A stretch of DNA of 64,000 nucleotides, from positions 45,673 through 109,672 of the forward strand of contig CAIYNU010000047.1 in NCBI GenBank assembly GCA_903927615.1, in the 5' to 3' direction. The notes beneath the pieces were generated by a model. It saw nothing but the letters and a program-made list of their open reading frames with translations, made no database searches and had not been told where the DNA came from. Position 1 is the stretch's first letter; the number at the start of each line of letters is the position of its first letter. This DNA is from an uncultured Rhodospirillales bacterium. Lineage in GTDB: Bacteria; Pseudomonadota; Alphaproteobacteria; Azospirillales; Azospirillaceae. Shown here piece after piece: positions 35,575 to 46,700 of this stretch. A program made the translations under genes and the position numbers.

Positions 35575-35883
35575 CTAGCCCTTCATCATGTTGATGTCTT
35601 CAACCGCAATAGAACCGCGGTTGCGAAAATAGACGACCAGAATGGCAAGACCAATCGCCGACTCGGCCGCTGCGACCGTCAGAATGAACATGGCGAAGAC
35701 TTGCCCCACCAGATCATGAAGGTAAACCGAGAACGCCACAAAGTTGATATTAACCGCCAGCAGCATGAGCTCGATTGACATCAAGATCGTGATAACGTTC
35801 TTCCGATTTAGGAAGATGCCGAAGACCCCAATTGTGAACAGGATCGCCGCAACAGTCAGGTAATGTCCCAATCCGATTTCCAT
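35575..35883 (-). CDS. nuoK: NADH-quinone oxidoreductase subunit K
   Basis: Small membrane subunit of complex I, 102 residues with three helices: [43 protein letters not shown] with the conserved glutamate, and [22 protein letters not shown] with the second glutamate of the E-channel. The ATG at 35883 overlaps the nuoJ stop by one base (TGATG). nuoL follows after 10 bp. Confidence 0.97.
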   Translation of the reverse strand: MEIGLGHYLTVAAILFTIGVFGIFLNRKNVITILMSIELMLLAVNINFVAFSVYLHDLVGQVFAMFILTVAAAESAIGLAILVVYFRNRGSIAVEDINMMKG

Positions 35884-36497
35884 CAAACGCCTCCTCCGGT
35901 CGGCACCCGGCGTACCGCGACCGCGTCTTCGGTTCGACGCCCAACCTGCTCCGCAATCGACTGGCGTCGCACATGGGCCCGGCTGCGTAGACTCAACACA
36001 ATGGCGCCAATCATGGCGATCAGCAGGATCAAGCCCGACGCCTGAAACAGATAGAAATACTGGGTATAAAGGATATGCCCCAGCGCGTGGCTATTCGACA
36101 CCTGATCCGGTGGCGGGATCGGTGCCGCCGGCTTCGAAAGAACCCGGGGCAGTACGGTCCAGTGCAACTCCACCAGAACCAACTCAACCACCAGCACGAG
36201 CCCGACCACCCCGCCAACCGGTAGGTAACGACGAAGGCCCTGTCGTAACTCGGCAAAGCTGATATCTAGCATCATGACCACGAACAGAAACAGCACGGCG
36301 ACGGCACCGACATAGACAATAACGAGCGTCATCGCCAGGAATTCGGCGCCCAACAGTACAAACAGGCCTGCACCAAGGAAAAATGTTGCAACCAGTGCTA
36401 ACACAGCATGGACTGGATTACGAGCCGAGATCACCATCGCGCCGGACACCAGCAGGATGGCGGAAAACGTGTAGAACACCAAGCTCTCAACAATCAT
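35883..36497 (-). CDS. nuoJ: NADH-quinone oxidoreductase subunit J
   Basis: Membrane subunit of complex I, 204 residues, five helices, including [51 protein letters not shown] in consecutive pieces around the central [17 protein letters not shown] motif. The C-terminal 30 residues are an arginine-rich soluble tail. A GGGAGG ribosome site precedes ATG 36497. It follows nuoI across an unusually long 139-bp gap but overlaps nuoK by one base. Confidence 0.97.
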   Translation of the reverse strand: MIVESLVFYTFSAILLVSGAMVISARNPVHAVLALVATFFLGAGLFVLLGAEFLAMTLVIVYVGAVAVLFLFVVMMLDISFAELRQGLRRYLPVGGVVGLVLVVELVLVELHWTVLPRVLSKPAAPIPPPDQVSNSHALGHILYTQYFYLFQASGLILLIAMIGAIVLSLRSRAHVRRQSIAEQVGRRTEDAVAVRRVPTGGGV

Positions 36498-36636
36498 CGT
36501 TTTCCCCGCCTCCCTAGCGGAGGGTTAAGTACCGCCGGTCCCGGCGCCTCGGTGGTGAATGGTCCGGTGGGACTGATGGCCCAAAGCTTCACAAGTCTGA
36601 GAGTGCTGCGGGCGACCGATGGGGGTCGTTTGCAAA

Positions 36637-37125
36637 CTAACGATAAGGAGCATCAGCCGCAAGGTTCGCGGCAAGACGCGCTTCCCAGCGATCACCGTTG
36701 GCAAGCAGCTTTTCCTTGTTATAGTATAATTCCGCCCGCGTCTCGGTAGAGTACTCGAAATTCGGTCCTTCGACGATCGCGTCGACAGGGCAAGCTTCCT
36801 GGCACAAGCCGCAATAAATGCACTTGGTCATGTCGATGTCATAGCGTGTTGTGCGCCGGCTGCCGTCCGAGCGGGGTTCCGCCTCAATGGTTATAGCCAT
36901 AGCCGGACACACCGCCTCACACAGCTTGCACGCGATACAGCGTTCCTCGCCATTCGGGTACCGCCTCAAGGCATGCTCACCACGAAATCTGGGGCTTAGA
37001 GGCCCCTTTTCATGGGGGTAATTCAGTGTGACCTTTTGCTTGAACATCGCACGAAAGGTCAAAGCCATGCCCGAAACCAACTCCGTGAGAAGCAAGGCAC
37101 GCGCTGTCCGGTCAATAAACGCCAT
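36637..37125 (-). CDS. nuoI: NADH-quinone oxidoreductase subunit I
   Basis: Peripheral-arm subunit carrying the two tetranuclear clusters N6a and N6b. The 162-residue protein has [11 protein letters not shown] (cysteines 63, 66, 69 and 73) and [11 protein letters not shown] (102, 105, 108 and 112), with the partner prolines and cysteines in place, and an N-terminal amphipathic segment that seats it on the membrane arm. ATG 37123-37125; nuoH lies 50 bp upstream and nuoJ 139 bp downstream. Confidence 0.97.
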   Translation of the reverse strand: MAFIDRTARALLLTELVSGMALTFRAMFKQKVTLNYPHEKGPLSPRFRGEHALRRYPNGEERCIACKLCEAVCPAMAITIEAEPRSDGSRRTTRYDIDMTKCIYCGLCQEACPVDAIVEGPNFEYSTETRAELYYNKEKLLANGDRWEARLAANLAADAPYR

Positions 37126-37175
37126 GACGTCCCGACTCCTTTGTCTCTTGTCCGATCAACGTCCGACCCTACCGC

Positions 37176-38204
37176 TCACGGCACCACTTTGGGGAGCCAA
37201 CCAAATATCTCAAGCGCCGACGCAGTGACGATCACCCAAAGCAAAGTAAAGGGGAGGAATATCTTCCAACCGAGCCGCATCAACTGATCATAGCGATAGC
37301 GTGGAAACGCCGCGCGCATCCAGATGAAAAAGAACAAGACAAACGCGATCTTCAGCGCAAACCATACCGGCCCCGGAACCAGATTAACGAAGGGGGCGAA
37401 AGGCTCAAAATTGAGTGGCGGCAGCCAACCCCCTAGAAACAGCACCACCGCAATGGCGCTCATGAGGATCATGTTGCTGTACTCTCCCAACATGAACAGC
37501 GCGAAATTCATGCAGGAGTATTCAGTAAAAAACCCACCGACCAGTTCCGCTTCACCTTCAGGCAAATCGAACGGCGCCCTGTTCGTCTCGGCAAGGATAG
37601 AAATGAAGAAAATAACGAACATCGGAAACAAAGGTACTGCGAACCATACCGTCTGCTGCGCCAGTACGATTTCCGACAAGTTGAAAGACCCGACGCATAG
37701 CAACACCGTTACCATGATCAGACCCATGGAGACTTCGTAAGACACCATCTGGGCTGCTGAGCGTAAACCACCGAGGAACGAGTACCGCGAGTTCGACGCC
37801 CAGCCGGCCATGATCGTGCCGTACACCCCCAATGACGAAATTGCGTACAAATACAGGATGCCGACGTTGATATTCGACAGCACCAAGTGTGCCCCAAACG
37901 GCATCACCGCCCAGGCGATGAGACTAAGGACGAAAGTCAAAAACGGCGCAAATAGGAACACCCCAGGATTGGCGCCCGATGGGATCACCATCTCCTTGCC
38001 GAAAAGCTTGAGCCCATCGGCAACCGGTTGTAGCAAACCCAGTGGGCCGACCAAAGCCGGACCTTGGCGGCGCTGCATGGCGCTCATAACCTTGCGCTCG
38101 GCATAGGTGAGGTAGGCCACGCCGATTAAAACCGGGACAATGATCGCGACAATCGCAGCAACGATCAGGATCAGCGGCCAAACGAACGTCCAGAAGCTAG
38201 CCAT
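37176..38204 (-). CDS. nuoH: NADH-quinone oxidoreductase subunit H
   Basis: Membrane subunit at the quinone site of complex I. The 342-residue protein has [21 protein letters not shown], the family signature near residue 35-50, and [22 protein letters not shown], the acidic loop at the quinone channel, with about eight to nine helices in all. I chose ATG 38204 (MASFWTFV), which overlaps the nuoG 3' end by 8 bp. nuoI follows after 50 bp. Confidence 0.97.
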   Translation of the reverse strand: MASFWTFVWPLILIVAAIVAIIVPVLIGVAYLTYAERKVMSAMQRRQGPALVGPLGLLQPVADGLKLFGKEMVIPSGANPGVFLFAPFLTFVLSLIAWAVMPFGAHLVLSNINVGILYLYAISSLGVYGTIMAGWASNSRYSFLGGLRSAAQMVSYEVSMGLIMVTVLLCVGSFNLSEIVLAQQTVWFAVPLFPMFVIFFISILAETNRAPFDLPEGEAELVGGFFTEYSCMNFALFMLGEYSNMILMSAIAVVLFLGGWLPPLNFEPFAPFVNLVPGPVWFALKIAFVLFFFIWMRAAFPRYRYDQLMRLGWKIFLPFTLLWVIVTASALEIFGWLPKVVP

Positions 38205-40260
38205 GGGTACCGGTCTTCCCCTCGCGACTGGGCACAAAGGCGTCGATGCACTTCGCCATCGTCAACGACGCCCGGCTGATTGGGTCGGTCATGTAGAAGT
38301 TGTCCACATACGGCTGGAAAGGTTCCTCGCTGGCCTCCCCTCGCTGACCGAACAACTCCCACGGCGCCGTCTCGACCCCCCCGGTCGCCGCAAACAGTGG
38401 GTTGACTGCAATCAGGCGATCTCGAACTTGCCCCAACGTATCATAAGGCAAGGGAACCCCCAACCGCTCGGATAGCGCCCGAAGTATCTTCCAGTCTTCA
38501 CGCGCCTCACCCACCGGGAACACCGCCATACGGCCCCGTTGGACCCTACCCTCGGTGTTAACATAGGTTCCATTCTTCTCGGTATACGCGGCGCCGGGTA
38601 ACACCACGTCTGCACGGTGCGCACCCCGATCACCGTGGTGGCCCTGGTAAATTACGAATGCAGCCCCAAAGCGGCTCGGATCGATTTCGTCTGCACCCAG
38701 CAGGTAAATGGCCTCAATGTCACCGGCCTTCGCCCCCTCAAGGATACCGCGGGTATCCAGTCCGCCGGGTTGTGGCAGGAACCCGAGGTCAAGCCCCCCG
38801 ACCCGCGCAGCCGCCAACTGTAGCACATTGAACCCGTTCCAACCGGGGCGAACCATCCCCGTCGCCACCGCGACCTCGCGTGCGATGGCCTGGATCGCCG
38901 CCCCATCGTCTCGCGTTAGCACTCCCGCCCCAAGCACCAACATCGGATGATGAGATGACTTTAAGATGTCTGCAAACGCATGTTTGCCCGCAGACACCGC
39001 GTTAAGCGGATCAACCCCACCCCCAAGGTGCTCGTAGGGATAGTTCAATTGGGATTGCTGCCCGATTAAACCAATTTTCAATCCGCCTTCCCGATATCGC
39101 TTGTGTATTCGTGCGTTGATAATCGGCGCCTCTAGCCGAGGATTGGTGCCGATTAACAAAATCGCGTCAGCTTGTTCAATTCCCGAAATAGTCGTATTAA
39201 ACAGGTAGCCCGCCCTTACCCCACAATCATAACGTGCGCCATCCTGGCGGCAATCCAAGTTCGGCGAACCCAACGCGTGAAGCAGGTCCTTCAGCGCTAC
39301 CATTGCTTCAGCGTCCACCAAGTCGCCTGCCAAACCGGCGATGCGCCTCCCCGCCACGCCTTTAAGCCGGACAGCAATGGTCTCGAGTGCCTCACTCCAG
39401 CTTACAGGTTGGAGTTTCCCTTCGCGCCGAACATAGGGACGATCGAGCCGTTGTCGCTTCAGACCGTCGCAGGCAAATCGCGTCTTGTCCGAAATCCACT
39501 CTTCATTGACGTCTTCATTCAGACGGGGCAACACTCTTAACACCTCCCCGCCGCGGGCATCGACGCGAATATTGGAGCCGACAGCATCAAGCACGTCAAT
39601 GGTTTCGGTCTTGCGAAGCTCCCACGGACGCGCCTTGAACCGGTACGGTTTGTTCGTCAGTGCGCCAACCGGACAAACATCGGCAAGGTTACCGGATAAC
39701 TCCGAGGAAATCGCGCTATCAATGTAAGTCGTCACCTCTGTATGCGTGCCCCGTCCAACGGCACCTAGCACCGACACCCCTGCAATTTCTTCACAGAAGC
39801 GTATGCATCGCGTACAATGGATGCAGCGCGTCATCTCGGCATTGATCAGCGGTCCAAACTCTTTGTCGGGCACTGACCGCTTCTCTTCGGCGTATCGACC
39901 GCGGTCAAAACCATAGGCTATCGCCTGATCCTGGAGATCACACTCACCGCCTTGATCACAGATCGGACAGTCCAGCGGATGGTTGATTAAAATCAGCTCC
40001 ATCACACCCTTACGCGCTCGCTGCGCCTGTTCGGTATTGGTCCGAATGACCATTCCATCGGCACATGGCATCGAACAGCTTGCGATGGGCTTAGGTGATC
40101 GCTCCATCTCAACCAAGCACATCCGGCAATTGGCCGCGACCGACAGCCGTTCGTGATAACAGAAGCGAGGAACCTCAATGCCCAGCTGTTCACACGCCTG
40201 GAGCACCGATGTTCCCGCCTCAACTTCGATTTCCATCCCGTCGATGGTCAATTTCGGCAT
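38197..40260 (-). CDS. nuoG: NADH-quinone oxidoreductase subunit G
   Basis: Large peripheral-arm iron-sulfur subunit. In the 687-residue protein the N-terminal 2Fe-2S ligands are C34, C45, C48 and C62. [18 protein letters not shown] gives the N5 cluster with its His ligand, and [14 protein letters not shown] with DVCPVGAL gives N4. The rest is a molybdopterin-oxidoreductase-like domain without cofactor residues, as usual for complex I. There is no extra N7 cluster motif by eye. ATG 40258-40260; gap to nuoF 33 bp; overlaps nuoH by 8 bp. Confidence 0.97.
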   Translation of the reverse strand: MPKLTIDGMEIEVEAGTSVLQACEQLGIEVPRFCYHERLSVAANCRMCLVEMERSPKPIASCSMPCADGMVIRTNTEQAQRARKGVMELILINHPLDCPICDQGGECDLQDQAIAYGFDRGRYAEEKRSVPDKEFGPLINAEMTRCIHCTRCIRFCEEIAGVSVLGAVGRGTHTEVTTYIDSAISSELSGNLADVCPVGALTNKPYRFKARPWELRKTETIDVLDAVGSNIRVDARGGEVLRVLPRLNEDVNEEWISDKTRFACDGLKRQRLDRPYVRREGKLQPVSWSEALETIAVRLKGVAGRRIAGLAGDLVDAEAMVALKDLLHALGSPNLDCRQDGARYDCGVRAGYLFNTTISGIEQADAILLIGTNPRLEAPIINARIHKRYREGGLKIGLIGQQSQLNYPYEHLGGGVDPLNAVSAGKHAFADILKSSHHPMLVLGAGVLTRDDGAAIQAIAREVAVATGMVRPGWNGFNVLQLAAARVGGLDLGFLPQPGGLDTRGILEGAKAGDIEAIYLLGADEIDPSRFGAAFVIYQGHHGDRGAHRADVVLPGAAYTEKNGTYVNTEGRVQRGRMAVFPVGEAREDWKILRALSERLGVPLPYDTLGQVRDRLIAVNPLFAATGGVETAPWELFGQRGEASEEPFQPYVDNFYMTDPISRASLTMAKCIDAFVPSREGKTGTHG

Positions 40261-40293
40261 GCGAGCCTCTTGCCTTTCAAGACCGGTGGCCGG

Positions 40294-41574
40294 TTAGGCG
40301 GCGGCGCTCTGGCGGGCCGCAGCAATGCGGCGCTCCAGTTCGGGCCGGAAGTGGCGGATCAGCCCCTGGATGGGCCAGGCGGCGGCGTCGCCGAGGGCGC
40401 ATATGGTGCGGCCCTCGATCTGTTTACTAATATCGAACAACAAGTCGATTTCCTCGACCCGTGCTTTCCCCTCGACCATCCTGTCCATCATCCGCGCCAT
40501 CCAGGGCGTGCCTTCCCGACACGGCGTGCATTGACCGCAGCTTTCATGGGCGTAAAAACGAGCAAGTCGGGCAATGGCACGCACGATGTCGGTGGATTTG
40601 TCCATGACAATGACACCGGCGGTACCCAAAGCGGTCTTCACTTCCGACAGACCGTCATAATCCATAACAACTGTATCACAAACCGAGCGCGGAATCACCG
40701 GCGTTGAGGATCCACCTGGAATTACCGCGAGCAAGTTATCCCATCCGCCGCGAACACCACCAGCGTGTTTTTCAATAAGTTCGCGTAATGGTATCCCCAT
40801 CGCCTCTTCAACATTGCAGGGATTGTTAACATGCCCCGAAATGCAGAAGAGTTTTGTACCAACATTCTTCGGGCGGCCGATCCCTGAAAACCACGCTGCC
40901 CCTCGGCGCAATATGGTCGGAACGACAGCGATGGTCTCGACATTGTTAACGGTGGTTGGCCGAGAATATAGCCCGGCCTGGGCGGGGAACGGTGGCTTAC
41001 TACGCGGTTGTCCCTTCTTCCCCTCGAGACTTTCAATGAGCGCCGTCTCTTCACCGCAGATGTAGGCTCCCGCTCCGGTATGGACATAGACATCCAGATC
41101 ATAGCCGGCGCCACACGCGTTCTTACCGATCAAACCGGCGGCATAGGCTTCGTCAACCGCTATTTGGAGACGCTGTATCTCGCGAATGAACTCTCCCCGG
41201 ACGTAAACGTACGCAGCGGTCGCACCAATGGCAAAGGATGCATAGAGGATGCCTTCCACGAGCTTGTGTGGATCGTGCCGCAAAATATCGCGATCCTTGC
41301 ACGTCCCCGGCTCTCCTTCATCGGCGTTGACCACCAGATAAACAGGCCCCCCGTCGCTCTTCTTAGGCATAAAGGACCACTTAAGGCCAGTCGAAAAGCC
41401 CGCCCCCCCGCGCCCGCGCAAGGCCGAGTCCTTAATCTCGGCGACGACCCAGTCCCGGCCTTTCAGCAGGAACTCCTTGGCTCCGACCCAATCGCCGCGG
41501 CCCTGGGCCGCCTTTAGGCCTGGGCTCTCGAAGCCATAGAGATTGGTAAAAATGCGGTCTTCGTCGCGCAGCAT
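40294..41574 (-). CDS. nuoF: NADH-quinone oxidoreductase subunit F
   Basis: NADH-binding flavoprotein subunit. The 426-residue protein contains [20 protein letters not shown] (about 51-70, NADH/FMN binding), [31 protein letters not shown] (FMN), and the N3 tetranuclear cluster ligands C346, C349, C352 in [12 protein letters not shown] and C392. All cofactor residues are intact. ATG 41572-41574, 21 bp after nuoE. Confidence 0.97.
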   Translation of the reverse strand: MLRDEDRIFTNLYGFESPGLKAAQGRGDWVGAKEFLLKGRDWVVAEIKDSALRGRGGAGFSTGLKWSFMPKKSDGGPVYLVVNADEGEPGTCKDRDILRHDPHKLVEGILYASFAIGATAAYVYVRGEFIREIQRLQIAVDEAYAAGLIGKNACGAGYDLDVYVHTGAGAYICGEETALIESLEGKKGQPRSKPPFPAQAGLYSRPTTVNNVETIAVVPTILRRGAAWFSGIGRPKNVGTKLFCISGHVNNPCNVEEAMGIPLRELIEKHAGGVRGGWDNLLAVIPGGSSTPVIPRSVCDTVVMDYDGLSEVKTALGTAGVIVMDKSTDIVRAIARLARFYAHESCGQCTPCREGTPWMARMMDRMVEGKARVEEIDLLFDISKQIEGRTICALGDAAAWPIQGLIRHFRPELERRIAAARQSAAA

Positions 41575-41595
41575 CCCACCGTCCCCCTTGGGCGA

Positions 41596-42255
41596 TCAGT
41601 CGTCGGCACCGGTCGCCAGGTCGGCAGCGGCCGACGGCAACGGCTGATTGGTTAACGTGGTCGGCCCTGTGGCGGGGCAGGATCCCCGCCGCCCAGTTTG
41701 GGACCCTGGCGTCGGCGACTCGCCCCGTGCTAGTTGATCAAGCAGCGCTACCATCGCCGGCCCGTCCAGGTCCTCATAATAGTCATCGCCAATCGCGACA
41801 ACCGGCGCATTGACGCAGGCGCCGGCGCACTCCACCTCGACCACGGTAAACTGGCCGTCCGGTGTGGTCTCGCCCGGCCCAATTCCGAGTCGACGTTTAC
41901 AGGCCCCCAAAACCTCGTCCGAGCCCCGAAGCCAGCACGGGGTCGTGGTGCATACCTGGATCAGGTGTTTACCCACCGGTTCTTTGTTGAACATGGTGTA
42001 AAACGTGGCAACTTCGTACACGCGGATACGGGCCATACCCAAACGGTCGGCGACGTAGTCCATGGCCGCCTTCGGCAACCAGTTGGCGTGCTGACGCTGG
42101 GCCAAATGCAGCAAGGGAATTACGGCACTTGCCCGCTTCTCTGGCGGATACCGGCCTTCTATCTGCTCCGCGGCCGCTGCATACTCAGCCGAAAACGCAA
42201 AGCTGTCCGGTTGGTGGACGGCGACCACGGCGCCGTCAGAGGCGGACGCGCTCAT
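41596..42255 (-). CDS. nuoE: NADH-quinone oxidoreductase subunit E
   Basis: 2Fe-2S (N1a) subunit with thioredoxin-like fold. In the 219-residue protein the ligands are C102, C107, C143 and C147 ([10 protein letters not shown] and CAGACVNAP). A 50-residue Ala/Pro/Gly/Thr-rich tail follows the conserved domain from about residue 170, longer than in enterics and typical of alphaproteobacteria. The stop of nuoD's upstream partner is arranged as ATGA: nuoE's ATG is at 42253-42255 and overlaps the nuoD stop by 4 bp. Confidence 0.96.
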   Translation of the reverse strand: MSASASDGAVVAVHQPDSFAFSAEYAAAAEQIEGRYPPEKRASAVIPLLHLAQRQHANWLPKAAMDYVADRLGMARIRVYEVATFYTMFNKEPVGKHLIQVCTTTPCWLRGSDEVLGACKRRLGIGPGETTPDGQFTVVEVECAGACVNAPVVAIGDDYYEDLDGPAMVALLDQLARGESPTPGSQTGRRGSCPATGPTTLTNQPLPSAAADLATGADD

Positions 42256-43454
42256 CGATCGATCTCTCCGAAAACGATATCAAGGGACGCGATCATAGCG
42301 ACCACGTCGGCGAGCATGTGGCCCTTAGACATGAAATCGAGCGCCGAAAGGTGAGCAAAGCCTGGTGACCGAATATGGCAGCGATACGGTCGGTTGGTTC
42401 CGTCGGCAATGAAGTAAATCCCCAATTCACCTTTCGGCGCCTCGACGGTGGTGTAAGTTTCGCCCGCGGGCACATGAAACCCTTCAGTGTAGAGCTTGAA
42501 GTGATGAATCAGTGCTTCCATTGAGCGTTTCATTTCGCTCCGCTTTGGCGGCGTAACCTTGTGATCGCCCGCGCGCACTGGTCCGCCCGGCATTTTCTCC
42601 AAACACTGGCGGATGATCCGAATCGACTGCCGCATTTCTTCCATGCGCACCAAATACCGTGCCCAACAATCGTTGGTCAAGCCGATCGGGATATCAAAGT
42701 CCATCTGGTCATAAGCGTCGTACGGTTGTGCCTTGCGGAGATCCCACGGCACGCCCGAGCCGCGCAACATCGGGCCGCTCATCCCCCAAGCCAAAGCTTG
42801 CTCTCTGCTTACAACGCCGATATCGACCGTGCGCTGCTTGAAGATGCGGTTATTGGTCAGCAGCGCGTCAAGGTCATCAATGTACAGGGGATAGGTTTCG
42901 GTAAACGAATAGATATCCTCTGCCAAACCGGCCGGCATATCCAACGCCACACCGCCCACACGAAAATAATTTGCATGCATCCGCGCGCCGCAAACCCGCT
43001 CCGAAAACTCCATGAGCTTTTCCCGCTCCTCGAAGCCCCAAAGCGCCGGTGTGGTCGCCCCCACGTCGAGCGCGCCAGTGGTAATACAGAGCAGGTGGTT
43101 CATCAGCCGACTGATTTCGGCATAGAGCACCCGAATGTATTGTGCCCGTGGCGGCACCTTGACGCCCAACAACTTTTCCACCCCGAGAACAAAAACATGC
43201 TCCATGGCCATCGGGGCGCAATAATCCAGGCGGTCCATGTAGGGCATCGCTTGGAGATAGCTCTTGTACTCAATGAGCTTCTCGGTCCCACGATGCAGCA
43301 GGCCAATGTGTGGGTCAGCTCGCTCCACGACTTCGCCAGCCATCTCAGCGACCAAACGCAACACACCGTGTGCTGCGGGATGTTGCGGCCCAACATTGAC
43401 CGTATAGGTCTTGATCGGGGATTCTTCATCCAAGGTATTGACGACGGCGGCCAT
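42252..43454 (-). CDS. nuoD: NADH-quinone oxidoreductase subunit D
   Basis: Peripheral-arm subunit forming the quinone-binding pocket with NuoB. The 400-residue protein has [20 protein letters not shown] (20-39, with the quinone-site histidines), [20 protein letters not shown] and [13 protein letters not shown], and ends with the [12 protein letters not shown]-terminus typical of the family. The ATG at 43454 overlaps the nuoC stop by one base and the stop overlaps nuoE by 4 bp. Confidence 0.97.
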   Translation of the reverse strand: MAAVVNTLDEESPIKTYTVNVGPQHPAAHGVLRLVAEMAGEVVERADPHIGLLHRGTEKLIEYKSYLQAMPYMDRLDYCAPMAMEHVFVLGVEKLLGVKVPPRAQYIRVLYAEISRLMNHLLCITTGALDVGATTPALWGFEEREKLMEFSERVCGARMHANYFRVGGVALDMPAGLAEDIYSFTETYPLYIDDLDALLTNNRIFKQRTVDIGVVSREQALAWGMSGPMLRGSGVPWDLRKAQPYDAYDQMDFDIPIGLTNDCWARYLVRMEEMRQSIRIIRQCLEKMPGGPVRAGDHKVTPPKRSEMKRSMEALIHHFKLYTEGFHVPAGETYTTVEAPKGELGIYFIADGTNRPYRCHIRSPGFAHLSALDFMSKGHMLADVVAMIASLDIVFGEIDR

Positions 43455-44083
43455 CAGGGTTTGCTCCCGGTCTTGGCTACTCCGGCCTTTTCGTCGCCCG
43501 GCAACATGACATTGGTCATGCCTTCCCAGGGGCTAAGAAAATCGAAGGTCCGGAAGTCCTGGGTCAGCTTTACCGGCTCGTAAATTACCCGCTTCAACTC
43601 ATCGTCGTAGCGCACTTCGACGTAGCCGGTCAGGGGGAAGTCCTTGCGCAGCGGATGACCTTCAAAGCCATAATCAGTTAAAATACGGCGCAAATCCGGG
43701 TGACCAGCGAACAAGACACCGTACATGTCCCACGTCTCACGCTCAAACCAGACTGCACCCGGGTGCAGCGCCGTCACCGATGGCACAGGCACACCGTCTT
43801 CGGTGCGCACTTTGACCCGAATCCGGTGATTTTTGCTGATGCTCAGCAGGTTGTAGATCACCTCAAACCGTTCTACCTGCTCGGGCCAATCGGCTCCACA
43901 GACATCCATCAGTTCCTGAAACAGGCACTGGGGATCGTCGCGCAAAAACGTTAAAACCTCAACAATGCTGTCGCGACGCACCGTCAGCATCAGTTCCCCG
44001 AGCCTGACATCGGTAGCCAGAACGACGGCGCCCAGCGCGCCAGCGACGTGTGCCCCCAAGTCCTTAAGCGATTGATCGGTCAT
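43454..44083 (-). CDS. nuoC: NADH-quinone oxidoreductase subunit C
   Basis: 30-kDa-type peripheral subunit, not fused to NuoD. The 209-residue protein has [27 protein letters not shown], in pieces, and the hallmark [48 protein letters not shown] near the C-terminus, also in pieces. ATG 44081-44083. nuoB ends 47 bp upstream. Confidence 0.97.
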   Translation of the reverse strand: MTDQSLKDLGAHVAGALGAVVLATDVRLGELMLTVRRDSIVEVLTFLRDDPQCLFQELMDVCGADWPEQVERFEVIYNLLSISKNHRIRVKVRTEDGVPVPSVTALHPGAVWFERETWDMYGVLFAGHPDLRRILTDYGFEGHPLRKDFPLTGYVEVRYDDELKRVIYEPVKLTQDFRTFDFLSPWEGMTNVMLPGDEKAGVAKTGSKP

Positions 44084-44130
44084 TGTGGCCTGCCGCCGGT
44101 GAGTTCTACCGCAGTCGGTATGTGCCGAAT

Positions 44131-44691
44131 TTAGCGGGCGATTCGCTTGCCGCCATTACGGATTTTGGTCTGTAGCTGTAACAGGGCGTAAATCAGCGCC
44201 TCTGCGGTCGGCGGACAGCCCGGTACATAGATGTCAACGGGGACAATACGGTCACAGCCGCGGACCACCGAATAAGAATAGTGGTAATAACCGCCGCCGT
44301 TGGCACAACTCCCCATGGAAATCACCCAGCGCGGTTCCGGCATCTGATCGTAAACTTTGCGCAGCGCCGGCGCCATTTTATTGGTCAACGTCCCCGCCAC
44401 GATCATAATATCGGACTGGCGCGGACTGGGACGAGGAATAATGCCAAAGCGATCAAGGTCGTACCGAGCCATGTACGCGTGAATCATCTCCACCGCACAA
44501 CAGGCTAACCCAAATGTCATCGGCCACATCGAACCCGCGCGCGCCCAGTTCAGCACGGCATCAAGCTGGGTTAGCAGAAAGCCCTTTTGCTCGATTTCCT
44601 GAGTGATGGCGTTGAACAGTGAGTCCTGCCCGGCCGCCCGAATCGGCAGACTGCCAACGTCCGGCGCCACGTTAGCTGGTATCACTCCCAT
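44131..44691 (-). CDS. nuoB: NADH-quinone oxidoreductase subunit B
   Basis: Subunit holding cluster N2 next to the quinone site. In the 186-residue protein the ligands are the tandem C64-C65 (GLACCAVEM), C129 (GSCANGG) and C159 ([10 protein letters not shown]). I chose ATG 44691 ([13 protein letters not shown]), which overlaps the end of nuoA by 10 bp; the longer frame would read through nuoA. Start and order match other alphaproteobacteria. Confidence 0.97.
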   Translation of the reverse strand: MGVIPANVAPDVGSLPIRAAGQDSLFNAITQEIEQKGFLLTQLDAVLNWARAGSMWPMTFGLACCAVEMIHAYMARYDLDRFGIIPRPSPRQSDIMIVAGTLTNKMAPALRKVYDQMPEPRWVISMGSCANGGGYYHYSYSVVRGCDRIVPVDIYVPGCPPTAEALIYALLQLQTKIRNGGKRIAR

Positions 44692-45050
44692 TCCAGCGCT
44701 CCTTTTTTCCACTCGTAAATAAAACCAATGGTCAAGACGCCAAGGAATATCATCATCGACCAAAACCCAAACATTCCAATGTCACCCAGGGAAATGGCCC
44801 AAGGAAACAGAAACGCGACTTCAAGATCGAAGATGATAAACAGGATCGACACCAGATAAAAGCGGACGTCGAATTTGGTGCGGGAGTCCGTAAACGGCTC
44901 AAAACCACACTCATAGGGCGACAGCTTTTCACTGTCCGGATTTTGCCTCGCCACCAAATAGGACCCGGCGATGGCCCCACCCGAAATCACCACGGCAATG
45001 GCCAGAAAGATCAGAATCGGCAGGTATTCGTAAACCAGCGGGTTGCTCAT
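44682..45050 (-). CDS. nuoA: NADH-quinone oxidoreductase subunit A
   Basis: Small membrane subunit, first gene of the nuo operon. The 122-residue protein has three helices ([47 protein letters not shown] and [20 protein letters not shown]) and the conserved loop [13 protein letters not shown] chose ATG 45050 ([10 protein letters not shown]) behind GAGGA; the upstream frame is spacer. The promoter should lie in 45051-45204, before the tRNA-Asp gene. Confidence 0.97.
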   Translation of the reverse strand: MSNPLVYEYLPILIFLAIAVVISGGAIAGSYLVARQNPDSEKLSPYECGFEPFTDSRTKFDVRFYLVSILFIIFDLEVAFLFPWAISLGDIGMFGFWSMMIFLGVLTIGFIYEWKKGALEWE

Positions 45051-45204
45051 GACAATCCTCGTACCAGCCTTAGCGGGTACACGCTTACGCGGGCACACCA
45101 ACTTAACCACTACCCATGCGCGCCTAACCACTTCGCTCACGCACCCACCAGAGGAGGGTGCCGTACAGGCCCTGACTGCGCATATTTTTTTATGTTATGT
45201 TGAA

Positions 45205-45281
<77 letters not shown>

Positions 45282-45420
45282 TTTATTCGACTTCCTTCGA
45301 CGCCACCGGCTTTGACCATTTTCCGTCGCCGTGAAGAACGAGGCGGTTTTTAACGGACCCACAGCGCCCTGTCAATGCGAGATTGAAGAAAAAAAACGTC
45401 ACCCCCGGCCCCTTGCCCGA

Positions 45421-45801
45421 TCACGCCCGGTAGCGCCGCCGCCGCAGGTTATCAAGCCGTTCATAGACCCGCAGCATTGCCTCTGGAAGGTCCCGCTGCT
45501 CCACGGCATCCGGTCCGCCAAAGCGGGTCATCGCCGCCTCAAAGGCCGATTCCAGATGCTCCGCCACATCCAGGTTGTCCTGGTCCAGCGCCAAGTCAAG
45601 AGCCCACAGGATACGGTCCCCCAATCGTCGCTCGTCTCCCGGTACGCCGGCCACCCGTAGTTCGACGCGATCGCCCCCCATCAGCACCGACGCTCGAGCC
45701 GCAGCCCGCTGCACCAGTTCAATGACCGCGGCGTCTCCCTGGGCAACAGCCGACTCCAGCAACCCCACTGTCCGTTCATCCAGCCGCCAACCCTCCGCCA
45801 C
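45421..45801 (-). CDS. unknown cytoplasmic protein between two tRNA genes
   Basis: Unrecognised 126-residue protein, acidic and mostly helical by composition (RTVGLLESAVAQGDAAVIELVQRA, then RILWALDLALDQDNLDVAEHLESAFEAA). No signal peptide, cysteine or membrane helix. I chose GTG 45801 because a perfect AAGGAGG ribosome site lies 5 bp upstream; the TTG at 45816 would put that site inside the gene. The C-terminus is basic (LDNLRRRRYRA). Lies between tRNA-Val and tRNA-Asp on the same strand, 139 bp from the latter. No function can be suggested. Confidence 0.65.
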   Translation of the reverse strand: MAEGWRLDERTVGLLESAVAQGDAAVIELVQRAAARASVLMGGDRVELRVAGVPGDERRLGDRILWALDLALDQDNLDVAEHLESAFEAAMTRFGGPDAVEQRDLPEAMLRVYERLDNLRRRRYRA

Positions 45802-46105
45802 CTGCGCCTCCTTCAATTTTCATGACCACCGCCGGACGACAGCCACCTGCCCCGACGGCTTAAGGCCTCGCCCATCCCGTTGACTTTCGACTCCGATCCC
45901 AGCGGGCCGACGGACGCCAGCCCCACCGCGGACATCGACTTTGCCCTCTCCCCGCATTCGTGTTCGGATGCCGACGGCCCCTTCAAACGCGGTGTGGCCG
46001 CGACACTCGTTCGCCGGGCCGCCACGTCACACTCTCGACTCGACGGCCAGAGGTCGGCGCGTCCCGGTCACACTGCGAGAACGTCAATGCGAGGCCGTGG
46101 TTGTG
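45802..46105. other. intergenic region between unknown gene and tRNA-Val
   Basis: No convincing ORF, hairpin or repeat was seen. Short plus-strand frames run through the tRNA and are not believable. Confidence 0.5.
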
Positions 46106-46180
46106 TGGTGGGCGATGACGGGATCGAACCGCCGACATTCTCGGTGTAAACGAGACGCTCTACCCCTGAGCTAATCGCCC
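46106..46180 (-). tRNA. tRNA-Val (TAC anticodon)
   Basis: On the minus strand a 75-nt cloverleaf runs from GGGCGAT (acceptor, 46180-46174) to ATCGCCC, discriminator A and encoded CCA. The D-arm is TAGCTCAGGGGTAGAGC, the anticodon loop TTTACAC between CTCG and CGAG gives TAC, and the T-arm is CGGTTCGATCCCG. HU lies upstream by 104 bp. Confidence 0.97.
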
Positions 46181-46284
46181 GAATTTTCGAAAAACTTTTT
46201 ACCCGAATGCACTCATGAAAGCGGCGCCAAACTTCCAGACCATGGCGTGGCGGCCGAATACCGCGTTGCTGCACTTCCAGCGAC

Positions 46285-46557
46285 TTAATTTAACGTATCG
46301 CGCAATGTTTTGCTCGCCTTGAACTTCGGTAATTTGGAGGCTGGAATATCGATTTTTTCGCCCGTTCGTGGATTCCGTCCCGTGGTCGCTGCGCGGTCGG
46401 CGACGGCGAAGATTCCGAACCCCACCAACCGCACCTCTTCACCGTGCTTTAAGGCCTCCGAAATCCCTTCAAATACCGCATCAACCGCCTTGGCCGCATC
46501 GCTCCTGGTCAAGCCCACCAGGTCGGCGACCTGGGAAACAAGATCATTTTTATTCAC
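46285..46557 (-). CDS. hupB: DNA-binding protein HU
   Basis: Histone-like nucleoid protein. The 90-residue sequence has the standard NKNDLVSQVADLVGLTRSDAAKAVDAVF helices, VRLVGFGIFAV, the DNA-gripping arm RAATTGRNPRTGEKIDIPAS and the KASKTLRDTLN C-terminus. I chose GTG at 46557 because only there does the protein match HU length and GGGGG lies upstream; the frame upstream is spacer between lon and HU. lon-HU order with tRNA-Val next is typical for alphaproteobacteria. HU probably has its own promoter because a hairpin follows lon. Confidence 0.96.
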   Translation of the reverse strand: MNKNDLVSQVADLVGLTRSDAAKAVDAVFEGISEALKHGEEVRLVGFGIFAVADRAATTGRNPRTGEKIDIPASKLPKFKASKTLRDTLN

Positions 46558-46636
46558 TATGGCCCCCAATTGAAATCCAGTCGGCAAGCCTATGCCACCA
46601 CCCTTTGCCTCCATTGCGCTGGAACCTAAGCACAGA

Positions 46637-46670
46637 CCGCCGCACCCGTCAATTCCCCCGGGTGCGGCGG
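46637..46670 (-). terminator. hairpin terminator after lon
   Basis: A perfect 12-bp stem CCGCCGCACCCG (46637-46648) with CGGGTGCGGCGG (46659-46670) and a 10-base loop stands 31 bp after the lon stop. The trailing sequence on the minus strand (TCTGTGCTT) has only a weak T-run. Confidence 0.6.
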
Positions 46671-46700
46671 CTAACACGACACACGGCACTTCCCAGACGA

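Noticed and set aside
45880..46149. 89-residue plus-strand ORF
   Set aside because: Runs through the tRNA-Val gene and has no features.
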